Below are positions 36,017 through 44,187 of a stretch of 64,000 nucleotides of DNA, one piece after another. Each line of letters starts with the position of its first letter. Positions within the stretch are counted from its first letter, which is position 1. The notes beneath the pieces are model-generated. The model did not search any database. It was not told the DNA's origin and saw only the letters and a program-made list of their open reading frames with translations. Location: the NCBI RefSeq assembly GCF_004114425.1, contig NZ_RDQF01000027.1:1-64000 (forward strand). Direction: 5' to 3'. Both the position numbers and the translations under genes were made by a program. The stretch comes from Bradyrhizobium vignae. Its GTDB lineage: Bacteria > Pseudomonadota > Alphaproteobacteria > Rhizobiales > Xanthobacteraceae.

Positions 36017-37683
36017 GGCATCACCTCCGCTGGAATCTTCGCGCCGCCGGCGAGCCAGTCGCGATAGGTGCGGAACGTCAGTCCGAGTTTTTCGTAATGG
36101 ACGCGCAGATAGCCGTCGCTGCCGTGGGTCACTGCATCGGGCATGACCTGCTCGACCTCCTGCGCCATCACGCCGACATAAGCCTTGTGGCTGCCGATAT
36201 AGCTGAACCGATAATAGCCAAGGCCATTCGAGAGGTGACCGAGCAGGACGAGATCATGCTTCAGCGCAATGTCGGAACGCCGGCCGCCGCCGCCGCCGCG
36301 GAAGCCGCCTCCTCCACCGCCGCCACGCATCGCCATTCCGCCACCGCCGCCGCGGCCGGCAAAGCTTGGTCCGCCGCCGCCACCGCGCGGCATGCTCGCC
36401 ATGCTGGCGCGGCCGCGCGCGGATGCTGCGGCAGCCGAACGGCCGGAGGAAACGTTCATGGCGCCGCCGCGATTGCCGCCGCCACGGTTGGCCGCACCGC
36501 CGCCGGCGCGGTTCGCAGCCTTGGCGCGATCGCCGCTGCCCTTGGTCGCACCCTTGGCACGATCACCAGCCCCGGCACGATCGCCGCCGCCGGGCCGGTC
36601 GCGCGTAGCTGCGCTGGGGCGATCACCTGCGCCCGGACGGTCGCCGCGATTGCCGGCGCGATCACCTTGGCCGCCGCGATCCCCCGCACGATCTCCCGCC
36701 CGGTCCCCGGCACCCTGATCGGGGCGCAGCACCTGGTTGCCGTCGCGGCCGCGGAAATCCATCCGGTCCGACACGCCGGCCTTCAGATTGTTGTTGCCGA
36801 AGCGCTGCTGAACATTGCTATTGTTGTAGCGTACACCGCCGCGATGCGCCGGATTGTGCTGCCAGCCGTTGGCGATGTTCGTGGTGCGATGGTTGACATA
36901 GACGTTGCGGTTGCCCCAGTTGCAGCCGCCGCCCCAGTAATTGCCCCAGCGTCCGATCGCCCAGGCCGTGCCGAAGGCGATACCGGCGGCGACCATGCCG
37001 GCGCCGATATAGGATGGGTAGCCCCAATAATACGGCGGATACTCCGCATAGGGCCAGCTGCCGTAGACCGTCGCCGGGTCGTAATACGGCACGTACATCG
37101 CCGCGGGATCGGCCTGCTGGATGACGACGACCTGCTTGCCCTCCTGAGACTGGACGCTGACCTTCTGCTGCTTGGTGGTGACGAGCTTCTTGTTGTCATA
37201 GGCTTTGGTGCGCAGACGCTGGATCGCGTCCATCACGTCGGGCTGCTGCGCGAGGAAGGCATCGCCCAGCTTCTTGGTCCAGTCGAGCTGGTCGCTCATC
37301 ATTGCGAGGACGTCGGCGGTGCTGGCCAGCGCCTTGACGCTGTCGTCCCAGCCCTGCTTCTCCACTTCCGTCTTCAGCGCATCGCCCTTCAGGCTCTTGC
37401 GATCCTTCAGCCAACGATCGGCCTGCACAACTTCCAGCGGATAGGTCGATGCAGCCAGTACATTGGCGAGGAGCTCGTCCGGATAAAGCGCAATCGGCGC
37501 AACCAGGGCCTCAAGCTGCTCGGGCTTCAGGAGCTCGGCCGTGGGCATCGGCGGGCTCGCGGGCTGCGCCTGCGGCGCTGGCGCTGGCGCTGCAGGTGTC
37601 GTTGTGGTCTGCGCCGTTGCAGCGACCGAAGTCGCCATCACAAGCACTAGCGCCATCAGGGTGTTGCCGCAACGAAACATCAC
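36013..37683 (-). CDS. DUF3300 protein with GDR-rich linker and C-terminal S74-like chaperone domain
   Basis: A 556-residue secreted protein in three parts. After a signal peptide ending SVAATAQ comes the DUF3300 domain (ELLKPEQLEALVAPIALYPDELLANVLAAS to about residue 265), with an aromatic segment SWPYAEYPPYYWGYPSY. Residues about 320-465 are low-complexity: repeats of GDRAGDRG, then Gly/Ala/Arg runs ending MRGGGGGGGFRGGGGG. The last 87 residues start SDIALKHDL and contain YYRFSYIGSHKAYVGVMAQEV and HGSDGYLRVHYEKLG, which match the intramolecular chaperone (peptidase S74) domain of phage tail spikes and its S-D-x-x-x-K start. If active it would cut itself before this domain. It leads the operon with DUF2950. 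Confidence 0.85.
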   Translation of the reverse strand: MMFRCGNTLMALVLVMATSVAATAQTTTTPAAPAPAPQAQPASPPMPTAELLKPEQLEALVAPIALYPDELLANVLAASTYPLEVVQADRWLKDRKSLKGDALKTEVEKQGWDDSVKALASTADVLAMMSDQLDWTKKLGDAFLAQQPDVMDAIQRLRTKAYDNKKLVTTKQQKVSVQSQEGKQVVVIQQADPAAMYVPYYDPATVYGSWPYAEYPPYYWGYPSYIGAGMVAAGIAFGTAWAIGRWGNYWGGGCNWGNRNVYVNHRTTNIANGWQHNPAHRGGVRYNNSNVQQRFGNNNLKAGVSDRMDFRGRDGNQVLRPDQGAGDRAGDRAGDRGGQGDRAGNRGDRPGAGDRPSAATRDRPGGGDRAGAGDRAKGATKGSGDRAKAANRAGGGAANRGGGNRGGAMNVSSGRSAAAASARGRASMASMPRGGGGGPSFAGRGGGGGMAMRGGGGGGGFRGGGGGRRSDIALKHDLVLLGHLSNGLGYYRFSYIGSHKAYVGVMAQEVEQVMPDAVTHGSDGYLRVHYEKLGLTFRTYRDWLAGGAKIPAEVMP

Positions 37684-37737
37684 ATCCTCCCTCCGGACTT
37701 CCAGTGTGGGAGGATCGAGCCGGGGCGCAGGCGTTTG

Positions 37738-37751
37738 TTGATCGAGATCAA
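37738..37751. promoter_or_regulatory. FixK/FNR-like operator, DUF3300-DUF2950 operon
   Basis: TTGATCGAGATCAA is the ideal TTGAT-N4-ATCAA palindrome. Its centre is 61.5 bases upstream of the DUF3300 ATG at 37683. Confidence 0.82.
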
Positions 37752-37838
37752 CGAAACGAGGCCGTCGAGGCTGCCGCAGCGCACGGACGCACGACCATTC
37801 GACGAGGATTTTGGCCGTGACAGCCCGCGGATCATCTC

Positions 37839-39719
37839 TCAGCGCGCGACCGGGAGCCGGATCGTGAACAGTGCGCCTCCCGCCGGCTGGTTCGCCGCGG
37901 CGATCGTGCCGTGATGGGCTTCGATGATGGTTCTGGCGATCGCAAGCCCCATGCCCATGCCATGCGGTTTGGTCGTGAAGAACGGATCGAACAGGCTTGC
38001 GAGGTCGGAGGCGGGTATTCCAGGCCCGGTGTCGGCAATCCTGATTTCGGCCTGATTGCCGGCACGCAGGGTCGCGACGCTGACCTCCCGCTTTCCGGTG
38101 TCGGCGTCGGAGATCGCATCCATCGCGTTGATGATCAGGTTGAGCATGACCTGCTGAAGCTGGACCGGATCGCCCTTGACGTGAAGGGCGGCCATGACCG
38201 GAAGATAACTCAATGTGATCCGGCGCCCCTGGGCGAGCGCCTTCACGAGACCGATTGCTTCGCGCACCGTATCGTTGAGTTCGATGTTCTTGACCTCGAA
38301 CGGGGTCTTTTTCAGAATGCTGCGCAGCCTGCGGATCACCTCGCTCGCCCGTTGGTCGTCCCTTCTGATGTCAGCGAGGATCTGCTGGATCTCGACCAGA
38401 TCAGGCTGGGCAGCCCTGAGCATGAGCTCTGCCGTTTCGGCATTGGTCAGAATCGATCCGAGTGGCTGGTTCAATTCATGCGCGATCGAGGTCGTCAGCT
38501 CGCCAACGGCCGAGTACCGGTTCACGTGGGCGAGCTCCGTCAGCCGCTGACGCGATTCGACTTCCGCAACCCGCCGGCGGCGACGCTCGTGCAGAAGCCC
38601 GCTGATGAGTCCGGCCTGGACCAGGAACACGGCCGAGATCATCAGCATCTGCCAGCGATAGCGCTGCCAGATAGTCGGCTCGCGAAACAGAATGGTGCTT
38701 CCCGGAGGCAGGCGACTCTCGCTGATGCCCCAGCGCTGCAACTCCCGCCAATCGTATTTAGGAGGGGCATATTCGATCGGTTCAATTCTGACGTTTGCAG
38801 GCTCTTCGCCGCCCAGAATTCGGAGTGCCGCATCGGCGGTCTTTTGGCCGAGTTCAGGAATTGAATGCATCGGACCGCCGACAATGTCGCGTCCGAAAAA
38901 CGACTCCTCAAAGCAGAAGATTGGGGCGTTCGCGACGGCATGAAGGCGATGCAGGGCAAACTTTCCATCATGAATGACACCCGCCGCGTCGACCGACATC
39001 AACCCCCAGAACAGAACCGTGTGCGGTGGAAGCGTCGACGCCCGTTTCAGGATCTCCTCGAACGACAGATCCCCGTACCAAACGAACGAAACTCGGTCTT
39101 CGAGCGGCTTGACGTCCCTCTTAACCTCTTCGAGCCAGAATTTTTCCAACGCAGACGCGCCGATGACAAGGGCTATCGTCTGCGTGTCCGGCAGCACCTG
39201 CAGAACGTTGCGGAAGGCCGTGACAAATTCGTTACGGACTGACACTACCGCGTCATTCCTGGTCAGGCGTGCGCGGTCGACCAATCGTTCCTCGACTGTC
39301 GTGAGGACCATTGGCGCCTTCGGAAACAGCCTCTCGCGATGCCTTTGCACGAATCCCGCCGCCGGTCCGCCAATGCTCATCACGATATCAGGTGGCCGCC
39401 CTTCGTACAGCGAGCCAAGATATTCGACGAAGGGCCCGTCAGGGCCTGGCGCGATGAACCTGGCAGCAAGAAGCGTATGCTCCTGGATATCGAGCGGCCA
39501 AGGAGAGCGCTCCTCGAGATTGGTCTTGATGCTGCGTGCGTACTCGCTCCAGGGCAAGAAATCACGCCCGAAGGAATGCAGCATCAACACACGCTTGGGC
39601 TCGCTGCGCGTTGCCGTGGCCGATTGCGCGCGCGCAGGGCCGCATAGCGTGCACGCGGCGAGCAAGAGGCCGAGACAAAGCCACGCAGCCGTAACCGGCC
39701 TGACCGCATCTGTGGACAT
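37839..39719 (-). CDS. Sensor histidine kinase with ABC-type periplasmic sensor domain
   Basis: A 626-residue membrane kinase. The signal helix (LCLGLLLAACTLCGPARA) is followed by a periplasmic domain starting KRVLMLHSFGRDFLPWSEYARSI, a form found in sensors related to ABC-transporter substrate-binding proteins. One membrane span lies about residues 357-378. The HisKA box is VGELTTSIAHELNQPLGSIL with the phospho-acceptor His near 414; the ATPase has LNLIINAMDAI, IADTGPGIP and the TTKPHGMGMGLAIARTI lid. The start is the ATG at 39719; the frame to 40217 overlaps other genes. It has no cognate regulator adjacent; the FixJ-type protein at 54597-55220 is a possible partner, since the HELNQPL-type kinase core is common in FixL-like and DctB-like kinases. 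Confidence 0.9.
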   Translation of the reverse strand: MSTDAVRPVTAAWLCLGLLLAACTLCGPARAQSATATRSEPKRVLMLHSFGRDFLPWSEYARSIKTNLEERSPWPLDIQEHTLLAARFIAPGPDGPFVEYLGSLYEGRPPDIVMSIGGPAAGFVQRHRERLFPKAPMVLTTVEERLVDRARLTRNDAVVSVRNEFVTAFRNVLQVLPDTQTIALVIGASALEKFWLEEVKRDVKPLEDRVSFVWYGDLSFEEILKRASTLPPHTVLFWGLMSVDAAGVIHDGKFALHRLHAVANAPIFCFEESFFGRDIVGGPMHSIPELGQKTADAALRILGGEEPANVRIEPIEYAPPKYDWRELQRWGISESRLPPGSTILFREPTIWQRYRWQMLMISAVFLVQAGLISGLLHERRRRRVAEVESRQRLTELAHVNRYSAVGELTTSIAHELNQPLGSILTNAETAELMLRAAQPDLVEIQQILADIRRDDQRASEVIRRLRSILKKTPFEVKNIELNDTVREAIGLVKALAQGRRITLSYLPVMAALHVKGDPVQLQQVMLNLIINAMDAISDADTGKREVSVATLRAGNQAEIRIADTGPGIPASDLASLFDPFFTTKPHGMGMGLAIARTIIEAHHGTIAAANQPAGGALFTIRLPVAR

Positions 39720-39814
39720 GCGCCCGCTCAGCTCCACTCCCCGCAGCTTTCGCCGACTGCGACCTCCGACAATTTTAGCCGGGATCGCACCAAACGGACA
39801 GCCCCCGGGAAGCC

Positions 39815-40099
39815 TCAGCAGCGCGTGACGACGCGGCCATAGGCGTCCACGACCTGCGCGCAGGAGGGCGCATAATAGGCGCCGGCGGCTCCCGCCGCGG
39901 CGCCAACCGCAACCGCTCGGCGTGTTGTTCGACGCGCGACGCCGGCATAGCTCATGGGCGTGAGCGGGCGTCCAACCCTCGCCTGCGCTTCCGAAAGGAA
40001 GCTGCTCTCGCCGATGCCAGGTGCACCATTCCAGGACAGTCCGGCGGCAAAGGCGACCATCGCGGCCGCGCCGATCAAAGTCTTTCGCAGCATGATCAT
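39815..40099 (-). CDS. Small secreted hypothetical protein
   Basis: A protein of about 94 residues with a signal or anchor segment (TLIGAAAMVAFAAGLSWNGAPG) and a short mature part containing two Ala/Gly-rich patches (AVAVGAAAGAAGAYY) and a C-terminal pattern C-A-Q-V-V-D-A-Y-G-R-V-V-T-R-C. The end resembles that of the small protein at 44188-44637, with a Tyr-Gly-x-x-V-x-x-C motif. ATGs at 40099 and 40093 are both possible. The first overlaps the DUF2092 stop by four bases, so it belongs to that operon. No function can be given. Confidence 0.7.
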   Translation of the reverse strand: MIMLRKTLIGAAAMVAFAAGLSWNGAPGIGESSFLSEAQARVGRPLTPMSYAGVARRTTRRAVAVGAAAGAAGAYYAPSCAQVVDAYGRVVTRC

Positions 40100-40880
40100 T
40101 TCTTGGCTCCTGTCGGTGTGCCCGGGGGAAGTTCGTCGAATTCCGCCATCGCGACCGAGTTGATGTCGATCCTGGTGGCGCCGGCCGGTGGCTTGAACAC
40201 GAAGGTGTCCTCGGCAAATGCGTCGGTCTTCCAGTCCCTGATCCGCAACGTGTACTGCGGTGCGCCCGTCACCGTCTTGCTGGTGATCACGTATTTGCGC
40301 GGCACCGGCTTGGCGCCCGTCTCGATCCAGATCTGCCAATCGGTGTCGGGCGTGCGAAATGCGAGATGCTCGCACTCGACGCCGTCGACCACCCCTGCCC
40401 GATATGCTTCCCGTCGGTGGCCGTACCCATCAGTTCCTCGAATGCGTTGGTGAGCAGCAGATCGGTGCCGGGCATGCCGAGCCCGGAATGGGCCTGCATC
40501 TCGCCGATCATCTGGTCCACCGTGCCCGCCATCTCGGCCTGCATGTAGGATTTGGCGTCGTTGCCGTAGAGCGAGAGCGTCTTGCCGTCATAAACCAGCT
40601 CGACATCCGCATAGCCGCCGGTGCGCCTGACGCGGAGCTTGTCGGGCCTGCCCAGCTTGACCTGTCCGGAGCTCGCGAACTGGATCTTCTGAAGTTCGGG
40701 CGTGATGATCTCGATGTCGCTGTCGAACGAGGCGGACAGGGTGTTCTGGCTGGTCAGATAGTCCGTCATCGATTTCAGGATCTTGGCCGGATCATCGGCG
40801 TGCGCGGGCGAGGCCGCCGCCAGCAACAGAGCCGTGCCGAAGCCAGACAATGTGGTACGAAGGGTTGGTGTTGATCTCAT
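40096..40880 (-). pseudogene. DUF2092 secreted protein gene, frameshifted
   Basis: The protein is a DUF2092-type periplasmic protein of the LolA/LppX-like fold class. The start is the ATG at 40880, with an excellent GAGGAGGAT Shine-Dalgarno and a signal peptide ending ASPAHAD. The first frame runs to GTATDGKHIGQG and then turns to unrelated sequence until a stop at 40287. The homologous continuation VDGVECEHLAFRTPDTDW and on to TPTGAKK lies in another frame ending at 40096. One base is missing, or several gained, near the run GGGCAGGGGTGG at 40392-40404. Both halves keep good codon use, so the lesion is either recent or a sequencing error; if the latter, the intact protein has about 260 residues. 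The operator at 40933 precedes it. Confidence 0.8.
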
Positions 40881-40932
40881 CTCATATCCTCCTCGGATGA
40901 AGGACATTGAGATGCGCCGGCGATCGTCTTGC

Positions 40933-40946
40933 TTGACATGCGTCAA
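40933..40946. promoter_or_regulatory. FixK/FNR-like operator, DUF2092 operon
   Basis: TTGACATGCGTCAA fits TTGA-N6-TCAA, with its centre 59.5 bases upstream of the DUF2092 ATG. Confidence 0.7.
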
Positions 40947-41058
40947 TGCTTGCACACTCGCCGCGAGAATTCCGACCGCGCGGACCAGCGCAGGCGACCG
41001 AAACGGCAGGCGAGGACGAATTTCGGCGAACTCGCCTTGTCCGTCCTCCTCTTGCGAT

Positions 41059-42294
41059 TCAATGGCCGCCGCTCAGCACGAGTGTCTGGATCGGCAGCAA
41101 CAAGGCCTGAATGCGCAGCAGCAGCGCATGGACGAGGCCGACGGCGTCCACGACGTGCAGCGCGATCTTCCGGCTGGTCGGGGTGTCCTTGGCCGAGATC
41201 TCCTCGTGGTTGCTGGTGTAGGCATTGACGATGCAGCTCGAGCCCGGTGTGACACCGTCGAGGCCGCCTTTGTAAAGCGGCTCCAGAAAGACCAGGATCG
41301 TGCCGGGGCGGACGACATTCTGCGGATCGATTAGTTGCTCGCCGGAGCGAAACTGCCCCGCCGCGATGTAGTCCTGCACCGTCGTGATCACCATCGGGAT
41401 GATCACCCAGGGCTTCGAGATGCAGGTCGCTTCCGCTATCATGCCCTCCTTCATGACCTGCGCCTCGATCTGGCCGAAACCGGCCTGAAGCGCCTTGCGG
41501 CCCGCTCCCTCCGGAACGAGAACGCCGGCGGGGCGCATCAGCTGGTTGACGACGTCGCCGGGGCGAACCAGGAACTGCTCGACCCGGCCATCGACGCCGG
41601 CACGCACAAACGTCTTGTCGAGCTCGACCTGTGCCTGGTCGAGCGCGGCTTCGGCGCTGGCCTTTTGGGCCGGCAGCAGAACTGAGACCTGCAGGGAGGC
41701 CGACTGCTTCGCCGCCGTCGCGGCGTCGATGCCGGACTGTCGCTGATCGACCAGCACCTGGAGCTTGTCGATGTCACGCTGCGGAACAATGCCGGGGTTG
41801 CGACGCTGGAGCTCGGTCTTGACCTCGAGCTCGTCCTTGGCCTGCTGGTGGTTCGCTTTCGCCTCCCCGAGCTGCGCCTCGGCCTTGACCACGTCAGCCT
41901 GCGCGGTCTGCATGGCGGCATCGACCTCCGCGACTTTGCGCTTGGCCGTTTCGACGGCGGCCTGCTGCTTGGAGCTGTCGAGCGTGAACAGCACGTCGCC
42001 CTTCTTGACCGGCGCGCTGAAGCCGATCTTTACCTCGGCGACACGGCCCGAGCCTTCAGGCAGAATCGGCACTGTGCGGAAGTACAGCGTCGCCGACGAC
42101 GTCGCCGGATGGAAGTAGAAGATCATGGTGATGAGCGAGACCGTCAGCATCAGGCAGGCGGTGATGCCCCAGCGCAGCTCGTACCAGACTGAAAAGAAGG
42201 TGATTTCCTTGCCGAAGCGCTTGCCCTGAGCGTAGCGACGGTAGAGGTAGTCCGGGAGGATCGTGACCAGGGAGCAGATCAGCAGCTCAAGCAT
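41059..42294 (-). CDS. HlyD-family membrane fusion protein (YibH-like)
   Basis: A 411-residue inner-membrane periplasmic adaptor. The N-terminus is membrane-embedded (MLELLICSLVTILPDYLY, then WGITACLMLTVSLITMIFYF about residues 40-60). The barrel-sandwich lipoyl halves are VAEVKIGFSAPVKKGDVLFTLDSS and TFVRAGVDGRVEQFLVRPGDVV, flanking a long coiled coil (about 105-235, TAKRKVAEVDAAMQTAQADVVKAEAQLGEAKANH region). It overlaps the upstream small membrane protein gene by eight bases. The pair looks like the E. coli YibH-YibI type. No exporter permease is encoded here, so the substrate and partner are unknown. Confidence 0.88.
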   Translation of the reverse strand: MLELLICSLVTILPDYLYRRYAQGKRFGKEITFFSVWYELRWGITACLMLTVSLITMIFYFHPATSSATLYFRTVPILPEGSGRVAEVKIGFSAPVKKGDVLFTLDSSKQQAAVETAKRKVAEVDAAMQTAQADVVKAEAQLGEAKANHQQAKDELEVKTELQRRNPGIVPQRDIDKLQVLVDQRQSGIDAATAAKQSASLQVSVLLPAQKASAEAALDQAQVELDKTFVRAGVDGRVEQFLVRPGDVVNQLMRPAGVLVPEGAGRKALQAGFGQIEAQVMKEGMIAEATCISKPWVIIPMVITTVQDYIAAGQFRSGEQLIDPQNVVRPGTILVFLEPLYKGGLDGVTPGSSCIVNAYTSNHEEISAKDTPTSRKIALHVVDAVGLVHALLLRIQALLLPIQTLVLSGGH

Positions 42295-42733
42295 GACTGT
42301 GCTCCCTCTCCTTGGCAGGTCCCGGCTTGTCAGAAGGAGATGGCGCGGCTGCTGCCTCTGGCTGGATTTCTCTCGCATCGGCGGACGGCGTGGCGTCGGC
42401 GATCTTCTCGACGGATCCGGCGATGCTGCGCAGCGGCGTGCCAAAATCCGGAAGATCGATCAGCGCGAGGAGCAGGCCGGCGACCCAGAAGATGTGCATG
42501 TGCGTGAACAGCGAGATCAGGCCGAGCACCGCAACGAGCTCGAACTGCAATTTCTGCGATTTGTGCGCCATCCGCTCGGGCAGGCTGTGCAGTTTCCAAT
42601 AGAGCGTGCCGACCCAGAGCACGGCCCCGATCAGGAATACGCCCATCACCACCATCAGCGTATCGGTCCCGCTCCCCGGTGCGAGATAGAACGGCAGATG
42701 ATGAGGTGCCATCGGATGAAGCTGCTCGCTCAA
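42287..42733 (-). CDS. Small inner-membrane protein, partner of the HlyD protein
   Basis: A 148-residue protein with two to three membrane spans (MGVFLIGAVLWVGTLYWKL, VAVLGLISLFTHMHIFWVAGLLLAL) and a cytosolic tail rich in Ala, Pro and acidic residues ending AKEREHSHA. The short PERMAHKSQKL loop and HMHIFW segment recall DUF3302/YiaW-type proteins that accompany HlyD-like adaptors, but the match is loose. It starts at the ATG at 42733, 67.5 bases from the operator centre, and its stop lies inside the HlyD gene start. Confidence 0.75.
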   Translation of the reverse strand: MSEQLHPMAPHHLPFYLAPGSGTDTLMVVMGVFLIGAVLWVGTLYWKLHSLPERMAHKSQKLQFELVAVLGLISLFTHMHIFWVAGLLLALIDLPDFGTPLRSIAGSVEKIADATPSADAREIQPEAAAAPSPSDKPGPAKEREHSHA

Positions 42734-42793
42734 AGGTCTCTCCCGGTCAAAACGTGCATGTGCAGCACTGTGTTCGGGTATGTTCGCGTTTGT

Positions 42794-42807
42794 TTGATTT
42801 GAGTCAA
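42794..42807. promoter_or_regulatory. FixK/FNR-like operator, divergent HlyD-pair and PPK2 units
   Basis: TTGATTTGAGTCAA fits TTGA-N6-TCAA. Its centre is 67.5 bases from the ATG at 42733 (minus) and 75.5 bases from the ATG at 42876 (plus), so both divergent units could use it. Confidence 0.75.
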
Positions 42808-42875
42808 GGGAGCGCGTTTGGGGCGACCTAGCGTCTGCTGCATGCCGATCGCATAATCATGAGGAGCCGCCCGCC

Positions 42876-43328
42876 ATGCCCGGCCTAGACGATCTCATCC
42901 CCAGCGCCGCCCAGATTCGTAAGGAAGCAGCCCTCAAGGAGGCCGAAAAGGCGGATGAATATGTGCGCCTTGCCGCTGCGGCCGAGGCCGAGAAGCGCGC
43001 CCTGATCGAGCGCTTGAGCAAGCCGTCGGGCAAGACCGAGGAGGAGAAGATCAAGCTCGCCTCGACCATTATCCAGCGCGCGGTGCGCAACGGCCTCACG
43101 GAAGTGCTGGTCTATCGCTTCCCGAATTCGCTGTGCACTGACAAGGGCCGCGCCATCAATCAGATGGAGAAGGGCTGGGAGAACACCCTGACCGGCATCC
43201 CCAAGGAAATCTTCCAGCTCTGGACCGATTACCTGAAACCGCGCGGCTATCGCATCGCCTATCAGATCATCGATTTTCCCGGCGGCGTGCCCGGCGACAT
43301 CGGGGTGACCATATCCTGGGACGATTAG
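42876..43328 (+). CDS. Conserved hypothetical protein upstream of PPK2
   Basis: A 150-residue soluble protein. Residues 12-60 are a charged helix likely to form a coiled coil (AQIRKEAALKEAEKADEYVRL then AAAEAEKRALIERL). The C-terminal part (EVLVYRFPNSLCTDKGRAINQMEKGWE, GYRIAYQIIDFPGGVPGDIGVTISW) looks like a small alpha/beta domain. I do not recognise the family. It lies 16 bases before the PPK2 gene and shares its operator, so a link to polyphosphate metabolism is likely but untested. Confidence 0.8.
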   Translation: MPGLDDLIPSAAQIRKEAALKEAEKADEYVRLAAAAEAEKRALIERLSKPSGKTEEEKIKLASTIIQRAVRNGLTEVLVYRFPNSLCTDKGRAINQMEKGWENTLTGIPKEIFQLWTDYLKPRGYRIAYQIIDFPGGVPGDIGVTISWDD

Positions 43329-43344
43329 CAACGGAAGGATCGGG

Positions 43345-44145
43345 ATGGCCAAGGACGCAGCTGCGGAGCGGATGAAGCGGAAGGATTACGAGAAGGAGCT
43401 CGAGAAGCTTCAGGTCGAACTGTGCCACCTCCAGGACTACGTGCGGGAAAACAAGCTCCGGGTCATCATCCTGTTCGAGGGCCGGGACGCCGCCGGCAAG
43501 GGCGGGACCATCAAGGCGATCACCGAGAAGGTCAGCCCGCGCGTGTTCCGGGTCGTCGCCCTCCCTGCGCCATCCGACCGCGAGAAGACGCAATTGTTCT
43601 TCCAGCGCTATATGGAGCGATTTCCGGCCGGCGGCGAGATCGTGATCTTCGACCGGAGCTGGTACAACCGCGCCGGCGTCGAATACGTCATGGGCTTCTG
43701 CACCCCTGCCGAGCACGAGCGCTTCCTCAACCTGTGCCCGCAGATGGAGAAATACGTCATCGACGGCGGCATCATCCTGATCAAGATCTGGCTCGAGGTC
43801 GGGATGGACGAGCAGGAGCGCCGCTTCAAGGCCCGCATCGACGACCCGGTCCGGCAGTGGAAGCTCAGTCCGATGGACCTGGAATCCTTCCGCCGATGGT
43901 ACGACTATTCGCGCGCGCGCGACCTGATGCTGAAGAAGACCAGCACGAAGGATGCGCCCTGGTACATCGTCCGCTCTGACGACAAACGAAGGGCGCGGCT
44001 GAACTGCATCGCCCACCTTCTCGGCGCCATCCCCTACAAGCGCATCAAGAAGGACAAGATCAAGCTGCCGAACCGCTCCGACAAGGGACGCTACAACGAC
44101 CAGGTCAGCCTCAAGGAAATGAATTTCGTCGCGCAGCGCTATTGA
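43345..44145 (+). CDS. ppk2: Polyphosphate kinase 2 (PPK2)
   Basis: A 266-residue polyphosphate-dependent nucleoside diphosphate/monophosphate kinase of the P-loop type. Walker A is FEGRDAAGKGGTIKAI, the lid module follows as PSDREKTQLFFQRYMERFPAGG, Walker B is IVIFDRSWYNRAGVEYVMGFC, and the family-typical FKARIDDPVRQWKLSPMDLES and DDKRRARLNCI are present. The size and sequence fit class I PPK2, which usually phosphorylates ADP or GDP from polyphosphate. It is cotranscribed with the preceding hypothetical gene under a FixK/FNR-like site, consistent with drawing on polyphosphate when respiratory ATP is short. A hairpin follows the stop. Confidence 0.95.
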   Translation: MAKDAAAERMKRKDYEKELEKLQVELCHLQDYVRENKLRVIILFEGRDAAGKGGTIKAITEKVSPRVFRVVALPAPSDREKTQLFFQRYMERFPAGGEIVIFDRSWYNRAGVEYVMGFCTPAEHERFLNLCPQMEKYVIDGGIILIKIWLEVGMDEQERRFKARIDDPVRQWKLSPMDLESFRRWYDYSRARDLMLKKTSTKDAPWYIVRSDDKRRARLNCIAHLLGAIPYKRIKKDKIKLPNRSDKGRYNDQVSLKEMNFVAQRY

Positions 44146-44177
44146 GCAGCATCAGGCCGCTAGGGGCCTGATGCTGC
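44146..44177. terminator. Bidirectional hairpin between convergent genes
   Basis: GCAGCATCAGGCC and GGCCTGATGCTGC form a 13-base-pair perfect stem with a six-base loop, directly after the ppk2 stop and 11 bases before the stop of the convergent small secreted protein gene. There is no clear T-run. Confidence 0.7.
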
Positions 44178-44187
44178 AGCCGATCGC

